DNA of 64,000 nt from Flavivirga spongiicola (GTDB taxonomy: Bacteria; Bacteroidota; Bacteroidia; Flavobacteriales; Flavobacteriaceae). The stretch covers positions 4,849,001 through 4,913,000 of the forward strand of contig NZ_JAUOEO010000001.1 in assembly GCF_030540825.1 (NCBI RefSeq), written 5' to 3'. Both the position numbers and the translations under genes were made by a program. Below, in pieces: positions 61,024-64,000 of this stretch. A model generated the notes under the pieces. The model saw nothing but the letters and a program-made list of their open reading frames with translations, made no database searches and had not been told where the DNA came from. The first letter of the stretch is position 1. Every line of letters starts with the position of its first letter.

Positions 61024-61136
61024 CCTTAAGTATTTAAAGTTTTATAATTTCGTTAGCAAACTTAATTGTTTTTTTTTAGTTTTTAGCAAACTTCTTATTC
61101 ATCATTACGCAACTTTTAAACTTTAAATATTTAAGG
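61024..61136. repeat. inverted repeat with 19-bp arms around 75 bp
   Basis: CCTTAAGTATTTAAAGTTT (61024-61042) and AAACTTTAAATATTTAAGG (61118-61136) match in inverted orientation at 18 of 19 positions. Inside are two direct TTAGCAAACTT copies. It fills most of the gap between the MATE gene and the acidic small gene. Confidence 0.75.
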
Positions 61137-61141
61137 TATTA

Positions 61142-62515
61142 TTAACTTAATTTTATTAACTTTTTAGTCAAATAATTAAATCTAATATACAACAATATAG
61201 CCGCTGTAGTCAAACCTGCCAGTAATCCCAGCCAGATGCCAAAACTACCATAAGCATCTTCTTTGCCAAAAAACCAACTCACAGGAAATCCAACCAACCA
61301 ATAAGATACAAATGTAATAATGGTTGGTATTTTAACATCTTGTAAGCCGCGTAAAGCTCCTAAAACTAAAACTTGAATACTATCACTTATTTGAAATATA
61401 GCTGCCGCTATTAATAATTTAGATGCAATACCTACCACTTCTGTATTATCAATTAAGTTCTTAGCATCGTTAAAATCTACATATAGCTTTGGTAATTGAT
61501 TATGAAATATAAAGAATAGCAAAGCAAAACCAATAGCCAACATGGTTCCCATTAAAAATAAAGAAAATGCAATACGACGTAATTCATAATATGCTTTTAG
61601 TCCTTTTTGATTACCAACCCGAATCATAGAAGCTACACTTAATCCCATAGCTACCATAAATGTCATAGACGATAAATTAAGCGCTATCTGATTTGCTGCT
61701 TGCGGATTTTTCCCCAGTAAACCACTTAACCATATAGCAGCAGTGAAAATGGCTACCTCAAAAAACATTTGCATAGCACTTGGTGCTCCTAAATTGATAA
61801 TTTTATTAAGCATTAATTTATCTAAAACAAAAAACTTAATATTTGTTACAAATGCTTTCGATTTCTCTTTTCCTTTAAGTAAAAACCATAAATGCCAAAC
61901 CATAATAATACGTGAGACCAAAGTGCCATAAGCTGCTCCTACAATGCCGAGCTCTGGAAATCCAAACTTTCCAAAAATTAATAAATAGTTTAAAACGACA
62001 TTTATAATATTACCTAATAAAGTTGAATACATAGGATATTTAGTCATGGACAATCCATCACTAAACTGTTTAAAACCTTGAAAAATAATCAAAGGAATTA
62101 AAGAAAAGGCAACTAAATCCAGATACGGAATTGCTAACTCTACAACCTCTACCGGCTGTTTCATAAAATACATGAGGGGTTTTGCAAAAAATACCATTAA
62201 GAATAATAATACTCCCAAAACTGTACACAAAAACAAGCCATGTTTAAAGGATGATTTTCCTTTTATAAAATCTTTTGCAGCATCAGCTTCAGCTATTAAA
62301 GGTGTTATAGCCGTAGAAAAACCAATACCTAAAGACATGGCAATAAACATAAAACTATTACCCAAGGACACCGCAGCTAACTCGGCAGTTCCTAATTGTC
62401 CTACCATGATATTATCAACAAAACTAACAAAGGTATGCCCCAACATACCTAACATAACAGGAGAAGCTAATTTCCAATTATACTTAAATTCTTTGGTATA
62501 GTCTTTTAATTGCAT
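61142..62515 (-). CDS. MATE-family multidrug/sodium antiporter (NorM-like)
   Basis: 457 residues, twelve membrane helices, full length. Motifs: WKLASPVMLGMLGHTFVSFVDNIMVGQLG at the start, IPLIIFQGFKQFSDGLSMTKYPM near 138, and the second-half counterpart near 245. Exports drugs or metabolites in exchange for Na+ or H+. Confidence 0.92.
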   Translation of the reverse strand: MQLKDYTKEFKYNWKLASPVMLGMLGHTFVSFVDNIMVGQLGTAELAAVSLGNSFMFIAMSLGIGFSTAITPLIAEADAAKDFIKGKSSFKHGLFLCTVLGVLLFLMVFFAKPLMYFMKQPVEVVELAIPYLDLVAFSLIPLIIFQGFKQFSDGLSMTKYPMYSTLLGNIINVVLNYLLIFGKFGFPELGIVGAAYGTLVSRIIMVWHLWFLLKGKEKSKAFVTNIKFFVLDKLMLNKIINLGAPSAMQMFFEVAIFTAAIWLSGLLGKNPQAANQIALNLSSMTFMVAMGLSVASMIRVGNQKGLKAYYELRRIAFSLFLMGTMLAIGFALLFFIFHNQLPKLYVDFNDAKNLIDNTEVVGIASKLLIAAAIFQISDSIQVLVLGALRGLQDVKIPTIITFVSYWLVGFPVSWFFGKEDAYGSFGIWLGLLAGLTTAAILLYIRFNYLTKKLIKLS

Positions 62516-62856
62516 TAGGCAAAAGTAAACTTTAGCCTTATATTTTTGTGGCTTTTGTAATCTTCTTTTAGTTTTTTTTAAAAAATTAATAATTGTTAAT
62601 AACTCTATATGACTTTTAAACTATTTACTGTAGTATTTTCATACATTCGTTGCGCTGTAAAAAGCAAACTAAATAAGAAACAGTACTTTAAACATTTAGC
62701 TTTTTAATTTAAAGGGATTAAAAATTATATTAGCTTAGAAGTTTCAGTATTTCAAGGAGGAATTTAAAATTCCTCCTTTTTTTATTTTTTAAGATTAACA
62801 TTCCTTTTAGAATTCTAAATCTTCTCTTTTAGTATCTTGTAAAAAATACATTTCTT
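62516..62856. other. 341-bp gap with a possible small RNA
   Basis: Divergent gap. On the plus strand a TAnnTTTG match (TATTTTTG, 62541-62548) is followed about 205 bp later by a strong terminator at 62754, with no protein frame between. A small RNA of about 220 nt is possible but unproven. Confidence 0.3.
62754..62786 (+). terminator. strong intrinsic terminator without an upstream plus-strand gene
   Basis: AAGGAGGAATTT, AAAATTCCTCCTT, then T7. Plus-strand orientation, although the nearest upstream gene is on the minus strand. Confidence 0.75.
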
Positions 62857-63792
62857 ATGAGGCATCTATACTTATTAATCTTTATATCTAATATATTTTT
62901 AGGCTTTTCACAACAAACAGCTAAACCCTTTATACCTGAAATTGTAAAACAGTTTCCAAATGTTCGTGACATAGCTATCTCTCCAAACGGAAAAGAAATT
63001 ATGTTTTCTGCACAAAGCGTTATGGGTACTCTATCAGCCATAATAACTATAAAAAATGAAGGAGATACATGGAGCACTCCGCAAGTAGCTTCGTTTTCTG
63101 GGCAACATTTTGATCTAGAACCTTTCTTCTCTAATGATGGTTTAAAGATTTATTTTGTTTCTACCAGACCTTTAGATGCTTCATCAAATAAACCCAAAGA
63201 TTTTGATATATGGTATGCAGAACGAGCAACACTAAATAGCGATTGGTCACAACCTATAAATATAGGGGCGCCCATTAATACAGAGCATGGCGAATTTTAT
63301 CCTTCAATAGCTAACAATGGTAATTTTTATTTTACTAGAGATAATCCAAATTTAAAACGTAAAGATGATATTTACGTAAGTGTCTTTACTAATGGAACAT
63401 ACTCAGAGCCCAAAACCTTACCTAATACAGTAAACTCTGCAGGTTATGAATACAATGCTTTTATTTCACCTGACGAATCGTATTTAATTTACGGTTGTTA
63501 TAACAAACAAGGAGGTTATGGTAGTGGTGACTTATACATTAGTTATCATATTAATAATGAGTGGTTAGAAGCTAAAAACTTAGGAGAAAGCATTAACACG
63601 AGTAAAATGGATTATTGTCCTTTTGTTGATAATAAAACAAATACTTTATACTTTACAAGTAAACAAGATAATACCAAAATAGATTTTAAAAGCCCATTAC
63701 CTATAAATGAGTTAATAATAGAGTTTAATAAATATGACAATGGATCAAGTCGATTATATCAAATCCCTCTGAGTGAATTACCTAAAAAATAA
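62857..63792 (+). CDS. exported TolB/PD40-like beta-propeller protein
   Basis: 311 residues with signal peptide (cleavage near FSQ, residue 19). Several WD40-like PD40 repeats: DIAISPNGKEIMFSAQS, EPFFSNDGLKIYFVSTRP, YPSIANNGNFYFTRD, NAFISPDESYLIYGCYN and CPFVDNKTNTLYFTS. Such proteins are usually periplasmic or surface beta-propellers without known reaction. Confidence 0.82.
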   Translation: MRHLYLLIFISNIFLGFSQQTAKPFIPEIVKQFPNVRDIAISPNGKEIMFSAQSVMGTLSAIITIKNEGDTWSTPQVASFSGQHFDLEPFFSNDGLKIYFVSTRPLDASSNKPKDFDIWYAERATLNSDWSQPINIGAPINTEHGEFYPSIANNGNFYFTRDNPNLKRKDDIYVSVFTNGTYSEPKTLPNTVNSAGYEYNAFISPDESYLIYGCYNKQGGYGSGDLYISYHINNEWLEAKNLGESINTSKMDYCPFVDNKTNTLYFTSKQDNTKIDFKSPLPINELIIEFNKYDNGSSRLYQIPLSELPKK

Positions 63793-63808
63793 AGAATTTC
63801 AATGGAAA

Positions 63809-63828
63809 CCCGAGGCTGAGCCTCTGGG
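63809..63828. repeat. dispersed GC-rich hairpin
   Basis: CCCGAGGC, TGA, GCCTCTGGG: related to the hairpin at 41488-41503 and its GAAACC and GAATT surroundings. Lies between convergent genes and may act as terminator. Confidence 0.55.
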
Positions 63829-63848
63829 AATTCTTTTCGACTAAACAT

Positions 63849-64000
63849 TTATAAACTAGGTATTCTTTTTTTAGCTTCTTCATACTCTTGCACCATATCT
63901 TCAACAATTTTTGATACTGGTTTAACATCGTGAATCAAGCCTGCAATTTGTCCGATTTCTAATTCTCCTTCCTCCAATTGGCCTTCAAACATGCCTTTTT
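63849..64000 (-). CDS. nitronate monooxygenase-like protein, C-terminal end only
   Basis: The visible 50 codons on the minus strand end at the stop at 63849-63851 and read KGMFEGQLEEGELEIGQ, then IAGLIHDVKPVSKIVEDMV. The GELEIGQ...I..V.PV..IV..M pattern is the C-terminus of 2-nitropropane dioxygenase/FabK-like flavoenzymes. The rest is outside the window. Confidence 0.65.
   Translation of the reverse strand, partial: KGMFEGQLEEGELEIGQIAGLIHDVKPVSKIVEDMVQEYEEAKKRIPSL

Noticed and set aside
1-64000. tRNA, rRNA, transposase or prophage genes
   Set aside because: None recognised on either strand; the only mobile-like units are small repeats and the IVS-like insertion.

Overview
The window is AT-rich chromosomal DNA from a member of the Flavobacteriaceae (Bacteroidota), probably a marine or sediment species. 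The basis is: TAnnTTTG -7 promoter boxes without Shine-Dalgarno sequences, secreted proteins with type IX secretion C-terminal domains, YaiO-like TPR/barrel proteins, MoaC-MoaB and MoeB-rhodanese fusions, and many AT-rich family-typical hypotheticals. No rRNA, tRNA, CRISPR array, transposase or prophage gene was seen. Two genes are cut by the window edges (a multihaem cytochrome at 1 and a nitronate monooxygenase-like gene at 64000).

Layout. 1-10994 is a sulfur-respiration island: a divergent multihaem cytochrome c, a Tat-exported molybdopterin oxidoreductase (PsrA/PhsA type) with its FeS and NrfD-type subunits, a two-gene YeeE/YedE transporter, four proteins carrying six rhodanese-like domains (three with the catalytic Cys, three without) and a porin. 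A Crp/Fnr regulator follows at 11131, and 16-bp Fnr-like palindromes lie in both control regions of the island. 11920-19164 is a molybdenum cofactor operon (moeA, modE-like, TSUP transporter, mobA, moaD, moeB, moaE, moaCB, moaA) headed by a ModE-type operator. It supplies cofactor to the PsrA-like enzyme and to an FdhF/YdeP-like enzyme at 45485.

19228-31572 looks like an exopolysaccharide synthesis and export locus (GT2, giant GT-C-like membrane protein, GH5-like membrane-anchored hydrolase, GT4, flippase, two STAS proteins, TPR plus outer-membrane barrel). 31774-37676 holds two secreted type IX cargo proteins, a membrane protein and a second Crp-like regulator. 37779-41930 encodes a haem NO-sensor (H-NOX), a PAS histidine kinase without receiver domain, an HPt protein, a CheY-like receiver and a LytTR response regulator: all parts of a split four-step phosphorelay. 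The most striking signal in the window is a direct-repeat operator (two 11-bp copies, 21-bp period, consensus close to TAGACGAATGG) found six times, upstream of minus-strand genes of the polysaccharide locus, of a secreted protein and of the relay's own genes, often about 30 bp upstream of a -7 box. I infer that NO sensed by H-NOX controls matrix production through the LytTR regulator.

42610-44192 is an NsrR-like Rrf2 operon with its own palindromic operators, placed next to the H-NOX genes. 44381-54173 carries assorted genes (DUF4202, FdhF-like, M57-like protease, ECF sigma/anti-sigma/adhesin-like operon, DUF2911, MeaB). 54174-59600 is a second LytTR two-component system flanked by two paralogous lipoprotein genes, each with a different 21-bp-period direct repeat at the same distance from its -7 box. 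60183-64000 has a PAP2 phosphatase, a MATE exporter and housekeeping-type genes. Dispersed hairpin repeats sit in many intergenic gaps.
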